Below are positions 1 to 8,602 of a stretch of 64,000 bases of DNA, in pieces; within the stretch, counting starts at the first letter, position 1; every line of letters begins with the position of its first letter. Position numbers and translations under genes: made by a program. The stretch is from contig NZ_JJNZ01000017.1 of the NCBI RefSeq assembly GCF_000690055.1, forward strand, positions 1-64,000, given 5' to 3'. The DNA is from Pseudoalteromonas fuliginea. GTDB lineage: Bacteria; Pseudomonadota; Gammaproteobacteria; Enterobacterales; Alteromonadaceae. Under the pieces are notes generated by a model that was not told where the DNA came from, did not search any database, and saw only the letters and a list, made by a program, of their open reading frames with translations.

Positions 1-109
1 GCCAAGAGCTCATGCCGAACTCAGTAGTGAAACAAAACAGCTCGAAGGCGAGCCCCGGCCAACGATAGTGTAGCATTTGCTATGTGAAAGTAGGACATTA
101 CCAGGCTTC
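1..109 (+). rRNA. rrf: 5S rRNA, 3' portion
   Basis: The core ATGCCGAACTCAGTAGTGAA and the 3' end (GTGAAAGTAGGACATTACCAGGC) are those of bacterial 5S rRNA; the 5' end lies before the window. Between GAAAC (about 29-33) and GATAGTG there are 30 bases, where E. coli has about 14. The extra bases include a perfect hairpin GCTCG-AAGG-CGAGC. Helix IV is rewritten but still pairs (TAGC/GCTA), which argues for a functional variant rather than decay. A strong terminator follows. Confidence 0.85.
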
Positions 110-120
110 AAATTGTAGAG

Positions 121-149
121 AGCCCGACTAGAAATAGTCGGGCTTTTTT
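121..149 (+). terminator. rRNA operon Rho-independent terminator
   Basis: Perfect 10-bp stem AGCCCGACTA / TAGTCGGGCT with a GAAA tetraloop, followed by a run of T. It sits 12 bases after the 5S 3' end and closes the rRNA operon. The following 285 bases up to the next gene show no further gene. Confidence 0.93.
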
Positions 150-434
150 ACGTCTGCAGAAAAGTGATTCAGGGATTCCTCTAGAGCGAAGGACTTCTTA
201 GTAAATCATTTATATCAATCAGCAATAATATTTAATCCATTTTAGAGGTTAAATCTGACCCTAACTGCGTTAAAAACCTCAAATATGAAACAACTGAATA
301 ACGAATTGTTGCCCTTCTTTTATCGACTCTGCTTAGTTATTGCTCTAATCTCAATTTATAGTCTGTTCCATTGTCTCGTTTATAAAATGTGACAGAGTTC
401 GTTTAGGTGAAATTAGAATAATAAGGGCTTAATC

Positions 435-1229
435 ATGAGTAAAGTTGAAAACCATCCGCATGGTATTTTTTGTTGGTCAGAACTTTGTACGCACAATTGG
501 AAAGACGGTAAGGCGTTTTATACATCATTATTTGATTGGGGACATGAGGATCAACCTATTGGAGAGAACATATACTACACCATGCTACAAAAGCAAGGTG
601 ATGATATCGCTGCAATGTACGAAATGCCTAAAGAGCAAATTAGTGCAGAGATACCAAGTTATTGGTTGGCATATATTGCAGTCGATAATGTTGATGATTG
701 TGCGCTAAAAGCGAAAGAGCTAGGTGCTGAAATTATTGCCGGTCCTCATGATGTTATGAATGCAGGTCGCATGCTTATGCTAAAAGATCCAGTAGGCGCA
801 ACTGTTGCACTATGGCAGGGGAATGATCATAAAGGTTGTAAGCGCTTAGGTGAATTAAATACGCCTTATTGGCATGAGTTAGCAACAAGAGATAGTAGAG
901 TAAGTAGAGACTTTTACTGTGCTTTACTAGGCTGGGAAAGCGAAATAAAGCCTATGGAAGGGATGGACTACATTTTATTTTTAGTCGATGGACAACCAAT
1001 TGCCGGTATGCTTGAAATGACAAGTGAATGGCCTGATGATACCCCTGTTCATTGGATGATTTATTTTGCAGTAGAGAGTTGCGATGTAATTGTTAGTAAA
1101 GCCGCTAACTTAGGCGGGCAAGTATGTGTTCCTGCAACAGACATCCCCGATGTTGGTCGCTTTAGTGTTATATGCGACCCTCAAGGTGCTGTATTTTCTG
1201 TGATCGAATCTGTTATGGATGACGTTTAA
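435..1229 (+). CDS. VOC (glyoxalase/bleomycin-resistance) superfamily protein with two domains
   Basis: 264 residues made of two tandem VOC modules, about residues 8-125 and 135-260. Each opens with a W-x-E-L segment followed by an F-Y-x-x-L-x-x-W helix (FYTSLFDWG and FYCALLGWE), the hallmark of this fold. VOC proteins bind a metal and act as lyases, dioxygenases, isomerases or antibiotic-binding proteins; the substrate cannot be read from the sequence. No signal peptide, so cytosolic. AAGGG lies 7 bases before the ATG. It is the first gene after the rRNA operon and appears monocistronic. Confidence 0.85.
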   Translation: MSKVENHPHGIFCWSELCTHNWKDGKAFYTSLFDWGHEDQPIGENIYYTMLQKQGDDIAAMYEMPKEQISAEIPSYWLAYIAVDNVDDCALKAKELGAEIIAGPHDVMNAGRMLMLKDPVGATVALWQGNDHKGCKRLGELNTPYWHELATRDSRVSRDFYCALLGWESEIKPMEGMDYILFLVDGQPIAGMLEMTSEWPDDTPVHWMIYFAVESCDVIVSKAANLGGQVCVPATDIPDVGRFSVICDPQGAVFSVIESVMDDV

Positions 1230-1315
1230 ATAGTTACATTAGCTTTAGCGTTAATTTACTCGCTAGTTTGATATAATACTCGTCAATTAAATCGTCAGAA
1301 AGTGAAGAGAACGCA

Positions 1316-1681
1316 ATGGAATTTGAACAAGATAGTAATTTAACCCTCCCTTTATTTCTATTAGATGAATCATTAAGTAATAGAGACTTAGAGCAGCCTG
1401 ATTTTGAAATATCAATTGGACTTGATGATGAGTTACTTGCTCAAATTTGCCAGAACCCAAGTGAAGATAGCAGTGTCGCTATTACTGTTAGCGGTTATGA
1501 GTTGCTTATAACTAATCCTCTGTACTTAGCTATATTAGATCAAGAGCACGATGCGCAGATAACATTAACGCATGGCCCTCTTTTAAGTATTGTTTTGAAT
1601 ACTGAAGGTCAGAATACATTCGTTTCTCCTCAAATGGATATGATGCCCACCTTTGATTTAGGTGATGAGGACGACGAATGA
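1316..1681 (+). CDS. Small acidic hypothetical protein coupled to cti
   Basis: 121 residues, very acidic, ending in DLGDEDDE, with no cysteine-rich motif, signal peptide or membrane segment. I do not recognise the family. Its stop overlaps the start of the fatty acid isomerase gene in an ATGA arrangement, so the two are probably co-translated. A TATAAT hexamer at 1272-1277 could be its -10 box. The coupling suggests a role linked to the isomerase or its regulation, but that is inference from position only. Confidence 0.75.
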   Translation: MEFEQDSNLTLPLFLLDESLSNRDLEQPDFEISIGLDDELLAQICQNPSEDSSVAITVSGYELLITNPLYLAILDQEHDAQITLTHGPLLSIVLNTEGQNTFVSPQMDMMPTFDLGDEDDE

Positions 1682-4011
1682 GAAAAGTACTAATAAGTAC
1701 GATAGTACTCATTATTTTAAGTGGTTGTGCATATTTGGGAAATGCTCACTACGATGATATTTTTGGACCTGAACAAACACAAGAGAGAATTGTGCCTCAT
1801 ACAACAGGTGCTGGTGCTGATTTTTTACAAAATGTAAAACCTGTACTCGATACCCGCTGCGTAGTTTGTCATGGTTGTTACGATGCACCTTGCCAGCTTA
1901 AGCTCTCATCACCTGAAGGTATTGACCGAGGTTTGAGTAAAGAGCTCGTTTACGATGGAACTCGTTTATTGGCAACGACCCCAAGCCGTTTATTATTTGA
2001 TGCAACTAATACTCAGCAATGGCGAGAAAAAAACTTTACGCCAGTGCTAAATGAGCGCGTGCAAAGTGAAGAAGCTAACTTAGCGGGCAGTGTGTTATTT
2101 AATAGCTTAGTGTTAAAGCAAAGCCATGAATTGCCAGTAAATGAAGCGTTAGGTGATGAGTTTGACTTTTCGTTAGCGCGTTCGCAAACCTGCGCAACAA
2201 TGGGGGAGTTCGATCGATTGGCAAGTGATCAACCTCATGGCGGCATGCCTTATGGTTTACCTGGTGTTTCGCGTGAAGAGTTTAATCATTTACAGAACTG
2301 GCTTAAAGGTGGTGGTAAAATGTCACATATTCAGCCACCAAGTAAGTATGATCAGAATAAAATAGCAGGCTGGGAAGCATTTTTAAATCAAGATAGCTTA
2401 AAGTATCAGTTATCAGCACGGTATATTTATGAGCATTGGTTTTTAGCACATATTTATTTTACTTCAGAAAACCCACAAAGCTTTTTCAAATTAGTTCGCT
2501 CAAGTACGCCTCCTGGTGAGGAAATAAAGTTAATTAACACGCGCCGCCCATACGATGACCCTAAAGTTAGCCGTGTTTATTATCGTTTTATGCAAGAGCG
2601 TACAACCATACTTTCTAAAACACATTTACCTCTTGAGCTTAATGAAGCTAAATTACTGCGTTTATATGAGCAGTTTATTGCGCCAGATTATACTGTTACG
2701 AAAATGCCTAGTTATGAGGCTAAGGCAGCATCTAACCCTTTTAAAACTTTCGAAGTTATTCCAATTAATTCTAAGTATCAATTTATGCTTGATGAGGCAG
2801 AGTTAATTATTATGGGCTTTATAAAAGGGCCTGTTTGTCGTGGTCAGATTGCTTTAAATGTTATAAACGATCATTTTTGGGTGGCTTTTGCTGATCCTAA
2901 TAAAGTAGCGACTCCGGCTGTAGGGGAAATGCTAATGCAACATGAAGAGGCATTAGAACTTCCTGCCGCTGAGGAAAGTAATGCCTTACCCATTTCTAGC
3001 TGGGTTAAATATTCAGTTCGCGAGAAAAAGTATTTACAGGCGAAAGTTGAGCTGGCTAACAAAATGTTCAAAGGTGGTGAGCACCTTACAACAGACTTAC
3101 TTTGGAAAGGTGATGGGCATAATAAAAATGCGGCACTAACTATTTTCCGCCATTTTGATAGTGCAACTGTAGTTAAAGGTTTTATTGGTCAAGAGCCTAA
3201 AACCACCTGGATATTAGATTATGCTTTGTTTGAGCGTATTCATTACTTACTGGTCGCTGGTTTTGATGTGTACGGTAATATAGGCCATCAATTAGTGACG
3301 CGTTTGTATATGGACTTTTTACGTTTAGAGGGAGAGCAAAACTTTTTAGCTTTATTACCTGAAAATAAACGCAATCAAATTAAAAAATACTGGTACCGAA
3401 AATCGCCGCCAAGCTTAGCTAAGTTTTTTAAAAATAATCGCGAATTTAGTCAACCTAGTGGTATTGAGTATAAAACGGATGATCCTCAACACGAGCTTTA
3501 TGAGTTAATGAAAGAAGCATTAGCACCTGTGTTAAATGAGCAATATGATTATACTCAAGTTCCTAAAGATCTAAGTGTAATTAATTCTATGCCAGCAAAA
3601 GCTGTTAACTTATTACCGCAATTATCTTTTGTATTAGTTAAGCAAACTGATGGTAGCCATAAGGCGTACACGATTATCCATCATAATGCGCACTACAATA
3701 TATCTAGTTTATTAAACGAAGATGGGCAGCGTGCTTATGATGAAGATACCGCGACTATTGTTCCTGGCTTTATCGGTGATTACCCAGCAGCTATTTGGTA
3801 TTTAAATAACGGGCAGCAAGTAAATGCTTTTGCCGAGCAATTGCCTATGATGCAAATAGAAGCCGATTATGGTGCTTTGAAATCTAAGTTTGGTATTCGA
3901 CGTACTCATCCACAGTTTTGGCAATACAGCGATATATTGCACGATACAGCTAAAAAGTATCGTGGGATAGAATATGGAATGTTCGATTATAATCGATTAG
4001 AGAATCGCTAA
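1678..4011 (+). CDS. cti: Fatty acid cis/trans isomerase (Cti), periplasmic haem lipoprotein
   Basis: 777 residues, the usual length of Cti. The family converts cis to trans double bonds of membrane phospholipid acyl chains without shifting them, a fast response to solvent, heat or osmotic stress. The N-terminus is a short signal peptide with a lipobox LSGC (Cys17), so a lipoprotein on the periplasmic side is likely. The c-type haem motif CVVCH is at residues 61-65 and is followed by the cysteine-rich CYDAPC segment typical of Cti. It overlaps the upstream small gene by 4 bases and ends before a good terminator. Confidence 0.93.
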   Translation: MRKVLISTIVLIILSGCAYLGNAHYDDIFGPEQTQERIVPHTTGAGADFLQNVKPVLDTRCVVCHGCYDAPCQLKLSSPEGIDRGLSKELVYDGTRLLATTPSRLLFDATNTQQWREKNFTPVLNERVQSEEANLAGSVLFNSLVLKQSHELPVNEALGDEFDFSLARSQTCATMGEFDRLASDQPHGGMPYGLPGVSREEFNHLQNWLKGGGKMSHIQPPSKYDQNKIAGWEAFLNQDSLKYQLSARYIYEHWFLAHIYFTSENPQSFFKLVRSSTPPGEEIKLINTRRPYDDPKVSRVYYRFMQERTTILSKTHLPLELNEAKLLRLYEQFIAPDYTVTKMPSYEAKAASNPFKTFEVIPINSKYQFMLDEAELIIMGFIKGPVCRGQIALNVINDHFWVAFADPNKVATPAVGEMLMQHEEALELPAAEESNALPISSWVKYSVREKKYLQAKVELANKMFKGGEHLTTDLLWKGDGHNKNAALTIFRHFDSATVVKGFIGQEPKTTWILDYALFERIHYLLVAGFDVYGNIGHQLVTRLYMDFLRLEGEQNFLALLPENKRNQIKKYWYRKSPPSLAKFFKNNREFSQPSGIEYKTDDPQHELYELMKEALAPVLNEQYDYTQVPKDLSVINSMPAKAVNLLPQLSFVLVKQTDGSHKAYTIIHHNAHYNISSLLNEDGQRAYDEDTATIVPGFIGDYPAAIWYLNNGQQVNAFAEQLPMMQIEADYGALKSKFGIRRTHPQFWQYSDILHDTAKKYRGIEYGMFDYNRLENR

Positions 4012-4029
4012 TATAATTTTACTACTATG

Positions 4030-4054
4030 GCCCAGCTTGATGCTGGGCTTTTTT
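4030..4054 (+). terminator. Terminator after cti
   Basis: Stem GCCCAGC / GCTGGGC with a 5-base loop followed by six T, starting 18 bases after the cti stop codon. Confidence 0.9.
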
Positions 4055-4143
4055 ATTGGGTATTAATAATTCGCTTAATTATTTTGACTGATTCTTCGTT
4101 TTAAAAAATTAGTCTACACTTATATAAAAAAACTGGTTTATAC

Positions 4144-5871
4144 ATGTTCAATATTATTAAAAGCGTGAGAACACGTTACCGATGGGCACTAATTGCAATA
4201 GCGCTATTAATAAGTGGCTCTGCTTTATTAATGCAGCATAGTTTTTCTGTTCAAAAGTTTGATGCAAAAATTATTAACATCGCTGGTAGCCAGCGTATGC
4301 TCTCACAGAAAATTGCTTGGCACAGTAATGCTATGCTTAATATCAGTAATTACTCGCCCGCTCATACTGAGTCACTTGAAAAGTCCCTTAATACATTTAA
4401 AAAGTCCCATCAAATATTATTAACTAAAAACTCTGATGACGAATACATTTACTTAAATCCAGCGTTAGTAGACTTATATTTTGGTGAAACGATTGGGCTA
4501 GATAAAGCGGTATTTGACTATATAGAACAAACAGAGCGGCTTTTGTATCAGCAAGGAGAGATAAACCACTCAGTATTTTCTATAAAGCATGTTGAAACGT
4601 TATTAACAAAGCTTGATAAGGCAGTGAGCTTATTTGAATCTCAAGCTGTTAAAAAAGTAAATTGGGTCGCCAACCTAGAGATACTATGCTGGTTATTGGC
4701 AATGACATTATTACTTATTGAGTTAAGATTTGTTTTTATGCCAATGGAAAAAGAGGTTTCAGACACGCTTTTAGAGCTACAAAAACAAAAAGATTTTGTT
4801 TATCAAACAAGTCAAAATAAAGAACATTTTATTGCCAGAGCTAGTCACGAATTTAGAACACCTTTGCAGGGACTTATTACGTCTATTGAGGAGCTAGACG
4901 TTTCTGATAAACAGCAAAGCGTTAAAACCCAAGCTAACTATTGCGCGCTTAGGTTAATAGCCATATTAGATGAATTACAAGACTTGCAGGCTTTAAGTGC
5001 AGGTAAATGGGTACCGCATTTAAATGATGAAAACCTTCTAGAGTCGTGTAATAAAGTAATAATAGCTTACAAGCATGCGTGTAAGAAAAAAGGCCTAAAA
5101 CTAGTTAGCTCTTTAGATGAATCGTTAAATTGTGTATGTAAATTGGATCATCAACGTTTGCAGCACACACTTACAGAATTAATTAGTAATGCAATTAAGT
5201 TTACACAAAAAGGTGAAATTACTGTTTCAGCTAAGCTTTTAAATGATGAATTTCATTTAACAGTGAGTGACACTGGCAGTGGCTTTTCGAAGAAGATTAC
5301 CAGTCTTGAATTTGACTCATTTAAACAAACCAATCACTTTCAAGGGTTAAGAACAGGCCTAACCCGGGTTCAATACGTTGTAAAAGCACTGCATGGTGAA
5401 ATTACTTTTACAAATAATAAAACTCATGGTGCTTTGGTGTCTTTGTATTTACCAGTGACAATAAGTAAAGCCCTCCCAACACCTCTTAAAGTAAACGACA
5501 AGCTAACGTGTTTAGTCGTTGAAGATAACCCATTAAACATTATGTTATTAACCCGCATACTTAGCTTTTTAGGTTTAAGCTATGATTGCGCAGAAAATGG
5601 TAAAGTCGCGTGTGATATGGTGAGTGAAAATCAGTACGATATTGTTTTTATGGACCTAAACATGCCAGTAATGGATGGGTTTGAGGCGATTAAAAAAATA
5701 CGTTCCGATCTTAATAAAGTAATGCCAATTATTGTTATAACAGCAAATACCTCACAAAATGATATAGAGCGAGTTTATGAATACGGAGCTAACCTCCATA
5801 TTCATAAGCCAATAAGCCAGCAAGCAATTAAAGACGCATTAAATAGTATTAGCGTTGTTAGGGCGTGTTGA
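4144..5871 (+). CDS. Hybrid sensor histidine kinase with PilJ-type N-terminal region and receiver domain
   Basis: 575 residues. Order: membrane segment about 15-33; a periplasmic helical region with IAGSQRMLSQKIAW, the signature of the PilJ-type (type IV pili MCP-like) N-terminal domain also seen in nitrate sensors; second membrane segment about 176-198; HisKA with the H-box SHEFRTP (His235); HATPase with LISNAIKFTQKGE and DTGSG; and a C-terminal receiver with LVVEDNPLN and acceptor Asp504 in MDLNMPVMDG. No output domain, so it should pass phosphate to a partner encoded elsewhere. The last codons (Arg-Ala-Cys-stop) lie inside the left end of a TIR element, so the native C-terminus has probably been altered. 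Confidence 0.92.
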   Translation: MFNIIKSVRTRYRWALIAIALLISGSALLMQHSFSVQKFDAKIINIAGSQRMLSQKIAWHSNAMLNISNYSPAHTESLEKSLNTFKKSHQILLTKNSDDEYIYLNPALVDLYFGETIGLDKAVFDYIEQTERLLYQQGEINHSVFSIKHVETLLTKLDKAVSLFESQAVKKVNWVANLEILCWLLAMTLLLIELRFVFMPMEKEVSDTLLELQKQKDFVYQTSQNKEHFIARASHEFRTPLQGLITSIEELDVSDKQQSVKTQANYCALRLIAILDELQDLQALSAGKWVPHLNDENLLESCNKVIIAYKHACKKKGLKLVSSLDESLNCVCKLDHQRLQHTLTELISNAIKFTQKGEITVSAKLLNDEFHLTVSDTGSGFSKKITSLEFDSFKQTNHFQGLRTGLTRVQYVVKALHGEITFTNNKTHGALVSLYLPVTISKALPTPLKVNDKLTCLVVEDNPLNIMLLTRILSFLGLSYDCAENGKVACDMVSENQYDIVFMDLNMPVMDGFEAIKKIRSDLNKVMPIIVITANTSQNDIERVYEYGANLHIHKPISQQAIKDALNSISVVRAC

Positions 5872-6124
5872 TCTTTGGTAGTTGAATTTGCAGCAGTATG
5901 TTTGGTTTTTAGGCAAGGCAGAGCCTATGTAGTGTGGTTATTCCCCATAAATAGGCGATAACGTAGCATAAATACCAAACATGCGCTGCCCATTGGGTTC
6001 TTTCTAGGGACGATTAACTCTTTGTTACTCGGTTTTGACTTAGCCCACTAGGTTACAAACCTCGCGCCGCGATTTAATCGTCCCTAGATTGAACAAATTT
6101 CAATCCACAAAGGTCAATACGCCC
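5861..6124. mobile_element. MITE-like non-autonomous element with imperfect terminal inverted repeats
   Basis: The left end GGGCGTGTTGATCTTTGG (5861-5878) matches the reverse complement of the right end (6107-6124) at 16 of the first 17 to 18 positions apart from two changes, and the similarity continues for about 35 bases. TA flanks both ends (5859-5860 and 6125-6126), as expected for a TA target duplication of the IS630/Tc1 kind. Inside are further inverted repeats: 5898-5906 with 5974-5982, 5923-5928 with 5951-5956, a perfect 14-bp pair at 6004-6017 and 6074-6087, and ATTGAA/TTCAAT at 6088-6104. There is no transposase ORF. The left end overlaps the kinase gene stop codon. Confidence 0.75.
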
Positions 6125-6216
6125 TAGTGAAATAAATTAATTTTGCAGATAACAAGCTTGCTAAGCACTTTTAATATACGTTAACTTGCTGTTTTAAGGT
6201 TTATTAGGAAAAGTTA

Positions 6217-7626
6217 GTGCAGTCAATTACGCTTGAGCAATTTAATGGTTACTTACAAGGGCAAGGTAAAAGCCGTTACGATATATGCAACCTAGATTGG
6301 CAAGTAAACCTAGGAGAACATTGGTTACTTTTAGGTGCTAATGGAGCTGGTAAATCTGCTCTGACAGCTGCGTTAATCGGTGAGGCTAAGTGCGAAAGTG
6401 GTAAGCGTATAAGTAGTATTAATAAGCTTATGCTCGTGTCTTCAGATTCGCATAAACAGTTACTAGCTCAAGAATTAGAGCATGAAAAGCACACCCTCGT
6501 TAAAGACCTTATTTTTACAGGGCATAGTAATAATGATGAATTATTAGCGCAGCTAATAGAATTATTTAAATTTAGCTCATTACTAAATAGGCATTTTAGA
6601 GACCTTTCAACGGGTGAAACTCGTAAACTCCTACTTATAAAAGCACTCAGCTCCCATAGTAAGTTAGTCGTGCTTGACGAGCCTTTTGATGGGCTCGACG
6701 TACAATCGTGCCAGCAACTTAATAAAATACTCATAGAGCTTAGCCAAACAATTACTTTTGTTTTTGTACTAAACCGCCTAGACGAAATCCCTTCATTCAT
6801 TACTCATTATGGCTATGTAAACCAAGGTTGCTTGTTACATACTTTGGCAAAGCCAGACAAGGAGCAATTGAGTGATTTACTAAAACTACTTCATTTAGAA
6901 CATACCTTATTGGATGTGCCATCTCCTGATACCGAGCAAGAGCAAAAGACATTCACTGGTAATACCTTAGTTAAATTGAGTAATGCTAAAGTTAGTTATA
7001 GTGACGTAAGCATATTCAAAAATCTCAATTGGACTATAAAAAAGCATCAGCATTGGCAGCTTACTGGAGCGAACGGTTCAGGTAAAACATGCCTATTAAA
7101 TTTAATAACAGGTGATAACCCACAGTGTTATAACAATGACATTGAAGTGTTCGGTTTTAAACGCGGAACCGGGGAGAGTATTTGGGATATAAAACAGCAT
7201 ATTGGTTTTATATCTAACGCGCTACATATGGATTACCGCGTAAGTATATCGGCTTTAAATACTGTTATCTCAGGATTTTACGACAGCATAGGTTTATATC
7301 AAAAGCCGAGCGACGCACAAATTAATATTGCTAAGCAGTGGCTGGCATTTATTGGTTTAAGTGACAAGCAAAACACCTCATTCACCCAGCTTTCGTACGG
7401 CGATCAACGTATGCTTTTAATTGTGCGAGCTATGGTAAAGCATCCAACGTTACTTATTTTAGATGAACCTTGCTTAGGCTTAGATGAAGCAAACAGGCAG
7501 CGTGTACTGCTACTAATAGAGAAAATTTGTGCTGCCAATACAAGTACTGTGATTTATGTAAATCATCATGCGGCAGACAAAATTAAAGGAATAGAGAATT
7601 ACTTAAAAATGGAAGACTTTCATTAA
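6217..7626 (+). CDS. modF: Double ABC ATPase, ModF-like
   Basis: 469 residues with two complete ABC ATPase modules and no membrane segment. Walker A motifs are GANGAGKS (residues 40-47) and GANGSGKT (about 284-291), signatures LSTGETRK and LSYGDQRM, Walker B LVVLDEPFDGLD and LLILDEPCLGLDE. This is the architecture of ModF (PhrA) of the molybdate region and related soluble proteins. The exact role of ModF is not settled, and no modABC genes are adjacent here, so the symbol is by similarity. The start is GTG, supported by AGGAAA 7 bases upstream. It follows the TIR element. Confidence 0.82.
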   Translation: MQSITLEQFNGYLQGQGKSRYDICNLDWQVNLGEHWLLLGANGAGKSALTAALIGEAKCESGKRISSINKLMLVSSDSHKQLLAQELEHEKHTLVKDLIFTGHSNNDELLAQLIELFKFSSLLNRHFRDLSTGETRKLLLIKALSSHSKLVVLDEPFDGLDVQSCQQLNKILIELSQTITFVFVLNRLDEIPSFITHYGYVNQGCLLHTLAKPDKEQLSDLLKLLHLEHTLLDVPSPDTEQEQKTFTGNTLVKLSNAKVSYSDVSIFKNLNWTIKKHQHWQLTGANGSGKTCLLNLITGDNPQCYNNDIEVFGFKRGTGESIWDIKQHIGFISNALHMDYRVSISALNTVISGFYDSIGLYQKPSDAQINIAKQWLAFIGLSDKQNTSFTQLSYGDQRMLLIVRAMVKHPTLLILDEPCLGLDEANRQRVLLLIEKICAANTSTVIYVNHHAADKIKGIENYLKMEDFH

Positions 7627-7639
7627 AAGCTCACAGAAA

Positions 7640-7675
7640 GGTTGAGCGAGAATTCACTCAACCCATTTTTATTTT
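7640..7675 (+). terminator. Probable terminator after the ModF-like gene
   Basis: GGTTGAG / CTCAACC stem (7640-7646 with 7657-7663) and a T-rich tail. It sits between two converging genes. Confidence 0.6.
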
Positions 7676-8552
7676 AAAGACGAGTAACGCTAAAGCCTTT
7701 ATCTCGAAGCTGTTTAAGTAACCCGTGTTTTTCAGGTAAATGCAGAGCGCCTACAGCAATAAATAGCTGCTCGTTTGCTAAACGCGGTGTGAGTTGTTTA
7801 ACCCAATTATTATTGCGGTTAGTTAGCATTACTTGCTCGCTAATTTCACCGTAATTACTGTCATCAAAACTCATGTTGTAGTAATCGGTTAGTGTGTCCA
7901 TGTCACCGCTTTTCCATGCATTAACTAACTTGATAAAGTAAGTATTAATATCGGCTAGTTGTTCAAAGGTTTCTTCAATCATTTCATTGCTTAATAGCGC
8001 CATACCATCAAACATTTGTAGTTGTTGCTCTAGAGTTTCAAGCTCACCAATTTTTATTTTATGTTCTTTAGCGTAAGCAAGTACTTGCTTGTCTATGCCG
8101 GTTTTATCTGAATATCCTGCATTTTGAAATTCAATTTGCATCATAGTCACCATAACAGCCCAAGGCTTTAAGCCATTAAACATAGCAATATCAATCGACT
8201 TTTTAGCAAAGTAATCTTTTAGCTTGGTATAATTTTGCTTTGAAAGCTCAGTTTGTAATGTTTTACCGTCACTTAGCATCATAAATGGCATTGAACGCTG
8301 CTGCATTTCAAGTGGAGTAAGTTTGCTTATATCAACTTCAACAACCACTTCTTTGCTTGCACTAATTGCATCGGTTACATTTTTAGGTAAGCCTTTCATG
8401 CTGGTATCACCAACGTGTACAGTGCCAAATAGGTAAGAGCTGACGCCATTTTTTTCTATTTTATATAAGGCAGGAGCTGCATAACTGTTAAAGCTAAATG
8501 TTATAAGTAATGCCACAATAAAAAAGTGGCTAACACGGGTAAGAGCATTCAT
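7674..8552 (-). CDS. TraB/GumN family protein
   Basis: 292 residues with a cleavable signal peptide (hydrophobic stretch to about residue 25, ending SYAA), so periplasmic. The body begins ALYKIEKNGVSSYLFGTVHVGD, the conserved GTxH segment of the TraB/GumN fold, and ends with VGALHLPEKHGLLKQLRDKG, the second conserved GxxHLxGxxG-like segment. Related domains are proposed metalloproteases of the Tiki type, but bacterial members mostly lack an assigned role. It lies 50 bases downstream of the sensor kinase gene on the same strand and may be the last gene of that transcript. Confidence 0.85.
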   Translation of the reverse strand: MNALTRVSHFFIVALLITFSFNSYAAPALYKIEKNGVSSYLFGTVHVGDTSMKGLPKNVTDAISASKEVVVEVDISKLTPLEMQQRSMPFMMLSDGKTLQTELSKQNYTKLKDYFAKKSIDIAMFNGLKPWAVMVTMMQIEFQNAGYSDKTGIDKQVLAYAKEHKIKIGELETLEQQLQMFDGMALLSNEMIEETFEQLADINTYFIKLVNAWKSGDMDTLTDYYNMSFDDSNYGEISEQVMLTNRNNNWVKQLTPRLANEQLFIAVGALHLPEKHGLLKQLRDKGFSVTRL

Positions 8553-8602
8553 GGTTTGTCCTTAAAATCTCGAAGGTTAGTAGTGTAAATACTAACCTAA
8601 AT

